Shown here: positions 1 through 6,146 of the stretch, piece after piece
Layout of the letters: every line of letters begins with the position of its first letter
Position numbering within the stretch: position 1 is the first letter of the stretch
Source of the DNA: Gammaproteobacteria bacterium
Lineage (GTDB): Bacteria; Pseudomonadota; Gammaproteobacteria; Poriferisulfidales; Oxydemutatoraceae
Assembly: GCA_007570905.1 (NCBI GenBank)
Contig: RKSI01000144.1
Location: 1-7,636, forward strand
Length of the DNA: 7,636 bases
Direction of reading: 5' to 3'
Program-made: the position numbers and the translations under genes
Notes under the pieces: model-generated
Told to the model about the DNA's origin: nothing
What the model saw: only the letters and a program-made list of their open reading frames with translations
Databases searched by the model: none

Positions 1-206
1 GCGCCGCCGAGGCGGATGACGCCCTCGCTGATGCGGTGGAAACCGGCGACGCAGCGCAGCAGCGTCGTCTTGCCGCCGCCGCTCGGCCCCAGCAGGCAGC
101 CGATGCGCCCGGCGTCAAGGCGCAGCGAGACGCGCTCGACAACGCGGCGCGGCGCGGCCCCGCCGACATCGGCGCTGACGCTCTCAATGGACAGCGGCGC
201 CGTCAT
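1..206 (-). CDS. fbpC: Ferric-iron ABC transporter ATP-binding protein, N-terminal part (cut by window edge)
   Basis: This is the nucleotide-binding subunit that would power Fe3+ uptake through the FbpB permease on the cytoplasmic face of the inner membrane. Only the first 68 or so residues are present. They contain a clear Walker A motif, GPSGGGKTT, at residues 40-48, followed by LLRCVAGF, typical of the FbpC/PotA-type importer ATPases. The ABC signature, Walker B and any C-terminal regulatory domain lie beyond the window edge. The ATG at 206..204 overlaps the fbpB stop (205..203) in an ATGA arrangement. No separate Shine-Dalgarno is evident, so translation is probably coupled to fbpB. The iron assignment rests on the fbpA and fbpB neighbours, because the ATPase alone could belong to a polyamine, thiamine or phosphonate importer. 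Being an ABC importer ATPase is certain; the substrate is inferred. Confidence 0.85.
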   Translation of the reverse strand, partial: MTAPLSIESVSADVGGAAPRRVVERVSLRLDAGRIGCLLGPSGGGKTTLLRCVAGFHRISEGVIRLGG

Positions 207-1855
207 CGCCGCATCAGCGTGCGCGCCGGGCGGCGCGCGATGCGCCGCGCCAGCAGCGTCAGCGGCAGCAACCCCGCCGCGACGATAGTCAGCGACGGCA
301 GCGCTATGCCCGGCAGTTGCTCGTTGGAAGCCATCTCGTAGGCGCGCACCGCGAGCGTGTTGAAATCAAACGGGCGCAGCACCAGCGTCGCCGGCAGTTC
401 CTTGATGACATCCACGAACACCAGCAGCATCGCCGTCAGCAGGCCGGTGCGTATCATCGGCAGGTGGATTGCGCGCAGCGTCTCGCCGCCGGACGCGCGC
501 AGCGTCGCCGCCGCGTAATCCATGTTGCGCGACACTTTCAGCAGCGAGGTTTCTACGCTGTTGAAGCCGAGCGTCAGAAAGCGCGTGGTGTACGCGAAAT
601 ACAGGATGAACAGCGTGCCGCTCAGAAACAGCCCCGGCGACGCGATGCCGGCGAGCGCGGCGCCCGCGCCCGCCGCCTTCTCCAGCGTCGTGCACACCAG
701 CATCACGCCGACGGCGACGACCACGCCCGGCGCCGCGTAGCCGAAAGTCGCCGCGCGGTGCAGCCAGCCGAGGCGGTCGCGCGGGCGCCGCCGCCGCGCG
801 TAGGCCAGCAGCACCGCGACGGCGGCGGTCGCCAGCGCCGCGCCTGCGCCGAGCAGCAGCGTGTTGGCGATGAGTTCGCGGTAATCGCCGCTGAAAACCG
901 CGCCGCGCGCGGGCCACGCCCACGCCGCCAGTTGCGCCGCCGGCAGCGCGAAGCCGAGCGTCACCGGCAGCGCGCAGGCGGCGGTGGCGGCCCATGCGCG
1001 CGCGCCGCGCAGCGGATAAACCGCGCCGAGCGCCTCGCGCTGGCCGGCGTTGTAATAACCGGCGCGCCGCCGCGCCAGCCGTTCGCACGCGACCAGGCCG
1101 GCAGTGAAGAACAGCAGCAGCGTGGACAACTGCGCCGCGCCGACCAGGCTGTCAAGGCCGAACCAGGTGCGGAGCACGCCGACGCTGAAAGTCTGTATGC
1201 CGAAGTGCTTGACGGTGGCGTAGTCCGACAGCGTTTCCATGGCGACAATCGCCGCCCCCGCCGCAATCGCCGGGCGCGCCACCGGCAGCATCAGTTGCGC
1301 GAAAGTCCGCCACGCGCCGAACCCCAATGTGCGCGCCGCCTCGACCAGACTGGCGGATTGCTGCAACAGCGTCGCGCGCACCAGCAGGTAAAGGTACGGA
1401 TAAAGCACCAGGCTCAGCACCGCGATGCCGCCGCCCATCGAGCGGATGGACGGCAGCGCCTGCGCGCCGAGGCGCTGGTGCAGCCAGCCGCCGTAGTCGA
1501 GCATGCCGGTGTAGGTGTAGGCGATGATGTAGGCCGGAAACGCCAGCGGCAGTATCAGCGCCCATTCAAGGAAGCGCCGCCCCGGAAAGTCGCACACGGT
1601 GCAAAGCCACGCGCCGCCGCCGCCGATGACCGCCGCGCCGAGCACCACGCCCGCGGCCAACAGCGCCGAGTCTTTCAGGTAAAGGCCGAGCGTGGTTTCC
1701 AGCAGATGCGGCCACACGCCGCCGCTCGGCAGGAACACGCAAACCGCCAGCGCCGCGACCGGCAGCAGTATCAGCGTGGATGCAATGCGCGCGCCGGTAT
1801 GCAGCGCGCTGAAACCGGCGCCGATGGCGCTGCGCGGTGTCGCGACGGCGGCCAT
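203..1855 (-). CDS. fbpB: Ferric-iron ABC transporter permease, fused two-domain type
   Basis: This is a 550-residue integral inner-membrane protein that forms the whole translocation channel for Fe3+ delivered by FbpA. The length and duplicated architecture fit the FbpB/SfuB/HitB class, in which two permease domains of about six helices each are fused. Hydrophobic stretches occur throughout, for example around residues 25-42, 66-86, 98-114, 143-163, 241-256, 333-351, 372-390 and 407-423. Each half has an EAA-loop that contacts the ATPase: EAARTLGFGAW with a downstream LPVARP (residues 172-195), and YAAATLRASGGETLRAIHLP (447-466). The second loop is followed by the family-typical stretch VIKELPATLVLRPF (483-496). 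The ATG start at 1855 lies 2 nt after the fbpA stop, and the stop overlaps the fbpC start. No strong Shine-Dalgarno is seen, so coupling to fbpA is likely. Closely related permeases exist for other substrates, but the context supports iron. Confidence 0.93.
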   Translation of the reverse strand: MAAVATPRSAIGAGFSALHTGARIASTLILLPVAALAVCVFLPSGGVWPHLLETTLGLYLKDSALLAAGVVLGAAVIGGGGAWLCTVCDFPGRRFLEWALILPLAFPAYIIAYTYTGMLDYGGWLHQRLGAQALPSIRSMGGGIAVLSLVLYPYLYLLVRATLLQQSASLVEAARTLGFGAWRTFAQLMLPVARPAIAAGAAIVAMETLSDYATVKHFGIQTFSVGVLRTWFGLDSLVGAAQLSTLLLFFTAGLVACERLARRRAGYYNAGQREALGAVYPLRGARAWAATAACALPVTLGFALPAAQLAAWAWPARGAVFSGDYRELIANTLLLGAGAALATAAVAVLLAYARRRRPRDRLGWLHRAATFGYAAPGVVVAVGVMLVCTTLEKAAGAGAALAGIASPGLFLSGTLFILYFAYTTRFLTLGFNSVETSLLKVSRNMDYAAATLRASGGETLRAIHLPMIRTGLLTAMLLVFVDVIKELPATLVLRPFDFNTLAVRAYEMASNEQLPGIALPSLTIVAAGLLPLTLLARRIARRPARTLMRR

Positions 1856-1857
1856 GG

Positions 1858-2889
1858 TCAGCGCCAGCCGGCGCGGTTGGTCAACTCCACCGCGTCGCGG
1901 TTCAGCCGCCCCAGCAATTCAAGGTTGATGTCGTCGGCCTTGAACTCGCCCCACGCTTGCAGCACGGCGCCGGGCGCGATGCCGTCCAGCACCGGGTATT
2001 CGTTGTTGGCCTCGGCGTACCAGCGCTGCGCGTCGGCGCCGGCCAGGTATTCCAGCAGCGCCACCGCATCTTCGCGGTGTTTCGCCGCGCGCGTCACACC
2101 GGCGCCGCTGATGTTGATGTGCACGCCGCGGTCGCGCTGGTTCGGCCACACCACGCGGATTTTCTTCGCCGCCTCGCGTTGCGCCGCGTTGCCGCTTTGC
2201 AGCATCATCGCCAGGTAATAGGTGTTGGCGACCGCGATGTCGCACAGCCCGCCCGCCGCCGCCAGTATCTGGTCGCGGTCGCCGCCGGCGGGCGGGCGGG
2301 CGAAATTGGCCACCAGCCCCTTGGCCCACGCCAGCGTTGCGTCGGCGCCGTTGGCGTGCATCATCGAGGCGACCAGCGACTGGTTGTAGATGTTGTCGGA
2401 CGAGCGGATGCAGATGCGCCCGCGCCACACCGGGTCGGCCAGCGATTCATAGCGCGCCGGCGCCGCGGTGTCCGCCTTGCCGGCGACCGCCAGTATCGCG
2501 CGCGCGCGCAGCGACAATCCAAACCAGTGGTTTTGCGGGTCGCGGTAGCGCGGCGCAATGTTCGCGTTCAGCGTTTCGGATTCAACCGCTTGCAGCAGGC
2601 CGGCTTCCTTTGCGCGGTAGAGGCGCCCGGCGTCGGTGGTGATCAGCAAATCGGCGGGGCTGTCCCGGCCTTCAAGTTTCAGGCGCGCAAGCAGCGCGTC
2701 GGCCTTGCCGGTCACCAGGCGCACCTTCACGCCGCGCCGCTTGCTGAAGCGGTCGAGCAGCGGCTTGATTAACGGCTCCTGGCGCGCCGAGTAGATATTC
2801 ACTTCGGCGCCGCCCGGGCCGGGCGCAAGCACGCAGCACAGCGCAAATGCGGCCAATGCTGTATGATAATGGGGTTGTCGGCTTGTCAT
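1858..2889 (-). CDS. fbpA: Periplasmic Fe(III)-binding protein of the ABC transporter
   Basis: This is a solute-binding protein that captures ferric iron in the periplasm and passes it to FbpB. With the ATG at 2889 it has 343 residues. An in-frame GTG at 2895 would add two residues. Upstream of either codon there is no good Shine-Dalgarno, and the predicted leader is only about 20 nt. The N-terminus looks like a Sec signal peptide: a short polar start with one Arg, a hydrophobic run (ALAAFALCCVLA), and a likely cleavage after GPGGA before EVNIYS. No clean lipobox is seen. The mature protein opens with NIYSARQE, as in the FutA/Campylobacter-type ferric-binding proteins, and carries the paired iron-liganding tyrosines in NTYYLA (residues 224 and 225 from the ATG). 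NEYPVLDG near the C-terminus is also typical. It is first in the operon and preceded by a Fur-like operator. Family membership is clear, and Fe3+ specificity is very likely. Confidence 0.93.
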   Translation of the reverse strand: MTSRQPHYHTALAAFALCCVLAPGPGGAEVNIYSARQEPLIKPLLDRFSKRRGVKVRLVTGKADALLARLKLEGRDSPADLLITTDAGRLYRAKEAGLLQAVESETLNANIAPRYRDPQNHWFGLSLRARAILAVAGKADTAAPARYESLADPVWRGRICIRSSDNIYNQSLVASMMHANGADATLAWAKGLVANFARPPAGGDRDQILAAAGGLCDIAVANTYYLAMMLQSGNAAQREAAKKIRVVWPNQRDRGVHINISGAGVTRAAKHREDAVALLEYLAGADAQRWYAEANNEYPVLDGIAPGAVLQAWGEFKADDINLELLGRLNRDAVELTNRAGWR

Positions 2890-2902
2890 CGGCACAAATA
2901 AT
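2875..2902 (+). promoter_or_regulatory. Possible divergent promoter for ilvE
   Basis: On the plus strand, TTGTCG (2875-2880) is followed after 16 nt by AATAAT (2897-2902). This would start transcription near 2909 and give an ilvE leader of about 100 nt. The -35 is mediocre, lies inside the fbpA start region, and the spacing is 1 nt short. It is the best candidate I can see in the divergent gap, but the AT-rich stretch makes -10-like hexamers easy to find. Confidence 0.3.
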
Positions 2903-2924
2903 AATGGGAATGAGAATTATTCTT
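2900..2924 (-). promoter_or_regulatory. Fur-box-like operator over the fbpA promoter
   Basis: Read on the plus strand, three successive hexamers resemble the Fur unit GATAAT: AATAAT (2900-2905), GGGAAT (2906-2911) and GAGAAT (2912-2917). They are followed by an inverted unit, ATTATT (2916-2921). The 19-mer at 2906-2924 matches the classical Fur box GATAATGATAATCATTATC at 13 of 19 positions by hand alignment. It also contains a perfect inverted repeat, AGAAT-T-ATTCT (2913-2923). Its position over the -10 of an iron-uptake operon supports iron-dependent repression by Fur. Confidence 0.7.
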
Positions 2925-2944
2925 GATAAGTGCCGGCAAGTCAA
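2916..2944 (-). promoter_or_regulatory. Predicted sigma-70-type promoter of the fbpABC operon
   Basis: On the minus strand, TTGACT (2944..2939) is followed after 17 nt by AATAAT (2921..2916). Each box differs from consensus at one position and the spacing is ideal. Transcription should start near 2909, giving a leader of only about 20 nt before the fbpA ATG. The -10 lies inside the Fur-like hexamer array, so repressor binding would block polymerase. The boxes are read directly; promoter activity is inferred. Confidence 0.7.
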
Positions 2945-2948
2945 GCGC

Positions 2949-2974
2949 CGCCGGATTTCTGCTGCAATCCGGCG
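2949..2974 (+). other. Inverted repeat (hairpin) in the ilvE leader
   Basis: A perfect 9-bp stem can form between CGCCGGATT-side bases 2949-2957 and 2966-2974 around an 8-nt loop. TTTT follows at 2977-2980. A competing smaller hairpin is possible downstream, GGCGC (2971-2975) with GCGCC (2982-2986), and it shares bases with the first. The pair could be a weak attenuator-like or rho-independent-type structure in front of ilvE. No leader peptide with a run of branched-chain codons is seen, so a regulatory role is conjecture. Confidence 0.35.
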
Positions 2975-3011
2975 CGTTTTGGCGCCCCGCAACGCAAAGG
3001 AGTTTCTGTAA

Positions 3012-3926
3012 ATGGACGAACGCGACGGCTGGATATGGTTTGACGGCGAATTCGTGCCGTGGCGCGAGGCGAAGGTTCATGTGCTGACGCACACGCTGCA
3101 TTACGGCACCGGTGTTTTCGAGGGGGTTCGCGCCTACCGCACGGACAACGGCACCGCCATCTTCCGGCTGAAAGACCACACCCGGCGGCTGTTTGATTCC
3201 GCCGCCATCGTCGGCATCCGGATGCCGTTCACGCCGGACGAACTGAACGCCGCGCAGCGCGAGGCGGTGAAAAAGAACGGCCTGGACAGCGCCTATTTAA
3301 GGCCGATGGTTTTCTACGGCGCCGAAGGCATGGGTTTGCGCGCCGACAATCTGAAGGTGCATTGCATCGTCGCGGTGTGGCAGTGGGGCACCTATCTCGG
3401 CGAGGAGAACATTCAGCGCGGCATTCGCGTCAAGACCTCGTCGTTCGCGCGCTACCATGTCAATACCGCGATGTGCAAGGCCAAGGCCAACGGGCATTAC
3501 ATCAACTCAATGCTGGCGCTGCAGGAGGCGCTGGCCGCCGGCTGCGACGAGGCGCTGATGCTCGACACCGACGGCTATGTCGCCGAGGGCAGCGGCGAGA
3601 ATGTCTTCATCGTCGCCGGCGGCGCCATCCACACGCCCGACCTGAACGCGACGCTGAACGGCATCACCCGGCGCACGGTGCTGCAACTGGCGAAGGACGA
3701 GGGGCTGGAAGTGGTCGAGCGGCGGATTACGCGCGACGAGGTGTACATCGCCGACGAATGCTTCATGACCGGCACCGCCGCCGAGGTGACGCCGGTGCGC
3801 GAACTCGACGGCCGCGCCATCGGCGGCGGCGGCCGCGGCCCGGTCACCGAGCGTTTGCAGTCGCTGTTCTTCGATGTCGTGCACGGGCGCAACAACTCGC
3901 ACCCGGAGTGGCTGGATTTTGTCTGA
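3012..3926 (+). CDS. ilvE: Branched-chain amino acid aminotransferase
   Basis: This PLP-dependent fold-type IV transaminase interconverts Leu, Ile and Val with their 2-oxo acids, using glutamate/2-oxoglutarate, in the cytoplasm. Its 304 residues are the usual family length. Visible landmarks are FEGVRAY (36-42), a PLP-phosphate region around HTRRLF (56-61), the catalytic lysine K158 in CKAKANGHY (155-163), the PLP-ring-binding glutamate E193 in YVAEGSGENVF (189-199), and TGTAAEVTPV (253-262). The ATG has a strong Shine-Dalgarno, AAAGGAG (2996-3002), 9 nt upstream. The last 11 codons and the stop lie inside copy 1 of the 43-bp direct repeat, so the gene remains intact despite the insertion just downstream. 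Before the insertion it was probably directly followed by, and slightly overlapped, hldE. In Pseudomonas, ilvE likewise sits next to LPS-core genes. The identification is secure. Confidence 0.96.
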   Translation: MDERDGWIWFDGEFVPWREAKVHVLTHTLHYGTGVFEGVRAYRTDNGTAIFRLKDHTRRLFDSAAIVGIRMPFTPDELNAAQREAVKKNGLDSAYLRPMVFYGAEGMGLRADNLKVHCIVAVWQWGTYLGEENIQRGIRVKTSSFARYHVNTAMCKAKANGHYINSMLALQEALAAGCDEALMLDTDGYVAEGSGENVFIVAGGAIHTPDLNATLNGITRRTVLQLAKDEGLEVVERRITRDEVYIADECFMTGTAAEVTPVRELDGRAIGGGGRGPVTERLQSLFFDVVHGRNNSHPEWLDFV

Positions 3927-3933
3927 CGGGGTT
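3891..3933 (+). repeat. 43-bp direct repeat, copy 1 (ilvE 3' end / endonuclease start)
   Basis: This is a perfect match, base for base, to 6146-6188. The flanking bases differ on both sides (C versus A on the left, A versus G on the right). This copy encodes the last 11 residues of IlvE (NNSHPEWLDFV) and its TGA stop. In another frame it holds a GGAG Shine-Dalgarno and the TTG start plus first codons of the endonuclease. It marks the left junction of the inserted R-M cassette. Confidence 0.97.
3905..3921 (+). promoter_or_regulatory. Ribosome binding site and TTG start used by the endonuclease
   Basis: GGAG (3905-3908) lies 10 nt before the TTG at 3919-3921, all within repeat copy 1 and inside the end of ilvE. 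This is the best initiation signal in the endonuclease frame. It decides the start over the in-frame ATG at 3874, which has no Shine-Dalgarno and would add 15 residues read out of frame from ilvE. Confidence 0.6.
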
Positions 3934-4629
3934 AATCCGCATTCGGCACTGGAAAATCGTTTTATTCTGGCCGTGCGGGAATCATATACCCAATATCTTG
4001 CATATGGCTCGCGCAGCAGCCGGAAGTTGCGCCCGCTTCACCAGTGGGTTGCAGATGAAATGCAAAGCGCGCTGGGTGAGGGATATGCGGTGCAGAGTCT
4101 CAGGAAGAATGAGCAAGATGGCGAGGAGACAGTTGCCGGGAAATACTACGACAAAACCGTGGATGTCTCGATTGCCAAAGGAGATGGCGCATCCATGGCT
4201 ATCATCAGCATTAAATTCGTCACTTCCAATTTCAGGCAAAACGCCAACAACTATCTTGAGAATTTGATGGGAGAAACGGCGAACCTCCGCCGCAATGATA
4301 TAATTTTCGGGCATCTCATGGTGTTGCCGACGGTGTTGCCTTACTTCAAAAGAAGCGGAGAGATTGGCCGCGAAGAACGCGTATCGAACCGGCATCTGAA
4401 GAAATATGTGGAGTTGGGGTGTGATGACGATTATCCGCACCGCCCGGATGCGATGGGAATCGGCCTGGTGTCTCTGCCGCTTGATGACTTGAGTGATGTG
4501 CGCAGGATTGAACCGGCGAACCTGGCGGAAATGGAAATCAGCCAAAGCGTGAGAGCGGCCCTGGAGAAAGAATTCTCGGTGCCGTACTTTATGCGAAACA
4601 TGAAAAAACGCATTGAGGAAAAAGCGTGA
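3919..4629 (+). CDS. Type II restriction endonuclease, PD-(D/E)XK-like, specificity unknown
   Basis: This is the probable restriction subunit of an R-M pair: a 236-residue soluble protein with no membrane segment. The first five codons (MSDGV) lie in the direct repeat, and the start is the TTG preceded by GGAG. The likely nuclease core is GKYYDKTVDVSIA (74-86) followed by IISIKF (95-100). D82 and K99 fit the D...xK pattern, but the usual acidic residue two before the Lys is a serine (S97). E114 or E119 in NYLENLMGETANLR (111-124) could substitute. An Asn-rich helix (NFRQNANNY, 104-112) follows, as in several type II enzymes. Its stop overlaps the methyltransferase start in GTGA. Function is inferred mostly from the partner gene plus these motifs. 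I do not recognise an exact isoschizomer, and PaeR7I/XhoI-like enzymes are only similar in size. GC content is lower than in the neighbouring genes. Confidence 0.8.
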   Translation: MSDGVNPHSALENRFILAVRESYTQYLAYGSRSSRKLRPLHQWVADEMQSALGEGYAVQSLRKNEQDGEETVAGKYYDKTVDVSIAKGDGASMAIISIKFVTSNFRQNANNYLENLMGETANLRRNDIIFGHLMVLPTVLPYFKRSGEIGREERVSNRHLKKYVELGCDDDYPHRPDAMGIGLVSLPLDDLSDVRRIEPANLAEMEISQSVRAALEKEFSVPYFMRNMKKRIEEKA

Positions 4630-6145
4630 TTGGAAAGCACAAGGAATTTGGCGTTGTTTATACGCCGCAGTGGGTTGTTGACCTCATCCTGGACAACACC
4701 GTCCAGGGTCATGACCCGGCGATGAAAATATGCGACCCGTCGTGCGGCGACGGCGCTTTTTTGGCGCGCCTGGTGGAGCGCGTGTGCGATGCCTTGCCGG
4801 CGAGGGATTGCCGCAGGGCGCTGGAAAACATCACCGGGTTTGATATTGATGCCGGCGCTTTGGAGGAATGCAGCAGGCGGCTCGATGCCGCTTTGGCCGC
4901 CGCCGGGAAGCGGTTCAGGATAAAATGGAATCTGCATTGCATGGACAGCACCAGCCGCGCATCTCTTGCGCGATATGAAGGGCGCTTTGACTGCGTAATC
5001 GGCAACCCGCCATATGTGCGTATTCAGCATCTGGGCGAGGCGAGAAGGAAGCGGATGCAAAAGGACTGGGTGCTTGCAAATCACGGATCCGCGGATCTTT
5101 ACATTGCCTTTTTCGAGATTGGCATGTTCCTGCTGAAACGCGGCGGGCGGCTCGGTTACATCACGCCAAACACATATGCCAAGACGATGGCGGGGCGGTC
5201 GCTTCGCCGGTTTATGCTGGAACAGCATGGCATTGCGTGCCTGATTGATTTCGGGGAACACCAGATATTCGACGGCGCGACAACCTATTCGCTCATCACT
5301 GTCCTGCACAAAAACAGCAAGCGCGGAAAGTTCGCGTTATACCGCTATGACGGCAAAAGAATTGTGAACAAGGGGCTTGTGTCCGTATCCAGCCTTCCCG
5401 CAGAAAAACTCTGGACGCTTGAGTCCGAGAAGACTTTGAGAAAAATCGCTCGCATTATGTCGCGCGGCAGGCCCTTGGGAGAAATAGCGGACATTCATGT
5501 CGGCATACAAACGCTTGCCGACGATGTGTTCATTCTGGAAAAGAAAAGTGAAGAATCCGGCGTGGTGGTCGCGCGTGACATGCACGGGCGGGATGTGAGA
5601 ATAGAATCCGCCGTCACGCGCCCCATACTCAAGGCTTCGTTGATGAAAGACGGAAAGGACGCCAAAGAGCGGATTATCATCTTTCCGTATGTCGGCAGCC
5701 GGCTGATTGCGGAAGCCTGTTTCAGGGAACAGTTTCCGATGGCCTATCGGTACATGGCCAGACACAAAGCGCTGCTGCTGGGAAGGGACAAGGGGAAGTT
5801 TGCCCCCGGCAGATGGTATTCGTTTGGCCGCGAGTTCGGGTTGACCGAGACATTCGGTGAAAAGCTCATCACCTCCGGCATGAACAAGAGGCCGAATTTC
5901 CAGAAATGCACCGCCCCCGAATACACCTTTTATTCCGGGTATTGCGTCAAACCCAAGGCGGGCATAGATCTGGACGCGCTGCTGCCCGTTCTCAACTCCG
6001 ACGAGATGGATTTCTACATCCGCCACACGAGCAGAGACTATCAGAACGGCTGGAAATCATATGCCAAAAGTTTCATACAGGATTACGGCGTCCCTGCGGA
6101 TATCGCGGCGCGCGTCCGGCACAGTCAGGGGGTGATGTGGGGATA
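3934..6145 (+). mobile_element. Inserted restriction-modification cassette between ilvE and hldE
   Basis: These 2212 bp lie between the two repeat copies and hold only the endonuclease (from its codon 6) and the methyltransferase (to the second base of its stop). There is no transposase, integrase, terminal inverted repeat or tRNA. Composition drops sharply: hand counts give 28 of 60 G+C at 4261-4320 and 29 of 60 at 5281-5340, against 42 of 60 at 3541-3600 in ilvE. Removing one repeat unit rejoins ilvE to hldE exactly. I infer acquisition by horizontal transfer with long target duplication; the mechanism cannot be read from the sequence. Confidence 0.75.
4296..4304 (+). promoter_or_regulatory. 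Possible extended -10 promoter inside the endonuclease gene, for the methyltransferase
   Basis: TGATATAAT is a perfect extended -10 (TGN followed by TATAAT). It sits about 320 bp before the methyltransferase start. No recognisable -35 lies 16-18 nt upstream, but extended -10 promoters can work without one. In the EcoRI system the methyltransferase is known to be transcribed from promoters inside the endonuclease gene, so the position makes sense. Activity is unproven. Confidence 0.4.
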
Positions 6146-6146
6146 A
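4626..6146 (+). CDS. Type II N6-adenine DNA methyltransferase (gamma class)
   Basis: This 506-residue enzyme transfers a methyl group from S-adenosylmethionine to adenine in a target sequence, protecting host DNA from the upstream endonuclease. Motifs appear in the gamma-class order (TaqI/PaeR7I/Eco57I-like): motif X around EFGVVYTPQWVV (7-18), the SAM-binding motif I DPSCGDGAFL (37-46), GFDID (71-75), the catalytic motif IV NPPY (127-130), and GGRLGYITPNTY (173-184). The C-terminal target-recognition part begins near HVGIQTLADDVFIL (291-304). It ends close to SYAKSFIQDYGVP (478-490), so the protein is full length. The GTG start (4626) overlaps the endonuclease stop in GTGA and is preceded by GAGGAA at 4615-4620, which points to coupled translation. 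The TAA stop (6144-6146) ends on the first base of repeat copy 2. Recognition sequence is not predictable here. No specificity subunit or controller gene is present, so this is type II, not type I. Confidence 0.93.
   Translation: MIGKHKEFGVVYTPQWVVDLILDNTVQGHDPAMKICDPSCGDGAFLARLVERVCDALPARDCRRALENITGFDIDAGALEECSRRLDAALAAAGKRFRIKWNLHCMDSTSRASLARYEGRFDCVIGNPPYVRIQHLGEARRKRMQKDWVLANHGSADLYIAFFEIGMFLLKRGGRLGYITPNTYAKTMAGRSLRRFMLEQHGIACLIDFGEHQIFDGATTYSLITVLHKNSKRGKFALYRYDGKRIVNKGLVSVSSLPAEKLWTLESEKTLRKIARIMSRGRPLGEIADIHVGIQTLADDVFILEKKSEESGVVVARDMHGRDVRIESAVTRPILKASLMKDGKDAKERIIIFPYVGSRLIAEACFREQFPMAYRYMARHKALLLGRDKGKFAPGRWYSFGREFGLTETFGEKLITSGMNKRPNFQKCTAPEYTFYSGYCVKPKAGIDLDALLPVLNSDEMDFYIRHTSRDYQNGWKSYAKSFIQDYGVPADIAARVRHSQGVMWG

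Noticed and set aside
317..2218. 633-residue plus-strand open frame opposite fbpA/fbpB
   Set aside because: The translation is Arg/Gln/Ala-rich with no recognisable motif, as expected for the antisense of GC-rich genes. The opposite strand encodes clear transporter proteins.
3874..3918. ATG at 3874 as start of the endonuclease
   Set aside because: It would add 15 residues read out of frame from ilvE and has no Shine-Dalgarno. The TTG at 3919 has GGAG at good spacing.
4431..6026. Minus-strand open frames of 292 and 229 residues opposite the R-M genes
   Set aside because: No motifs, no plausible starts with Shine-Dalgarno, and both lie fully within well-supported plus-strand genes.
3934..6145. 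Transposon or integrative element with its own recombinase
   Set aside because: No transposase or integrase ORF, no terminal inverted repeats and no tRNA attachment site are present, and the duplication is too long for a typical transposon.
3919..6146. Type I R-M, BREX or other multi-gene defence system
   Set aside because: There are only two genes, with no specificity subunit, no helicase/translocase and no further defence genes. A simple type II pair explains all of it.
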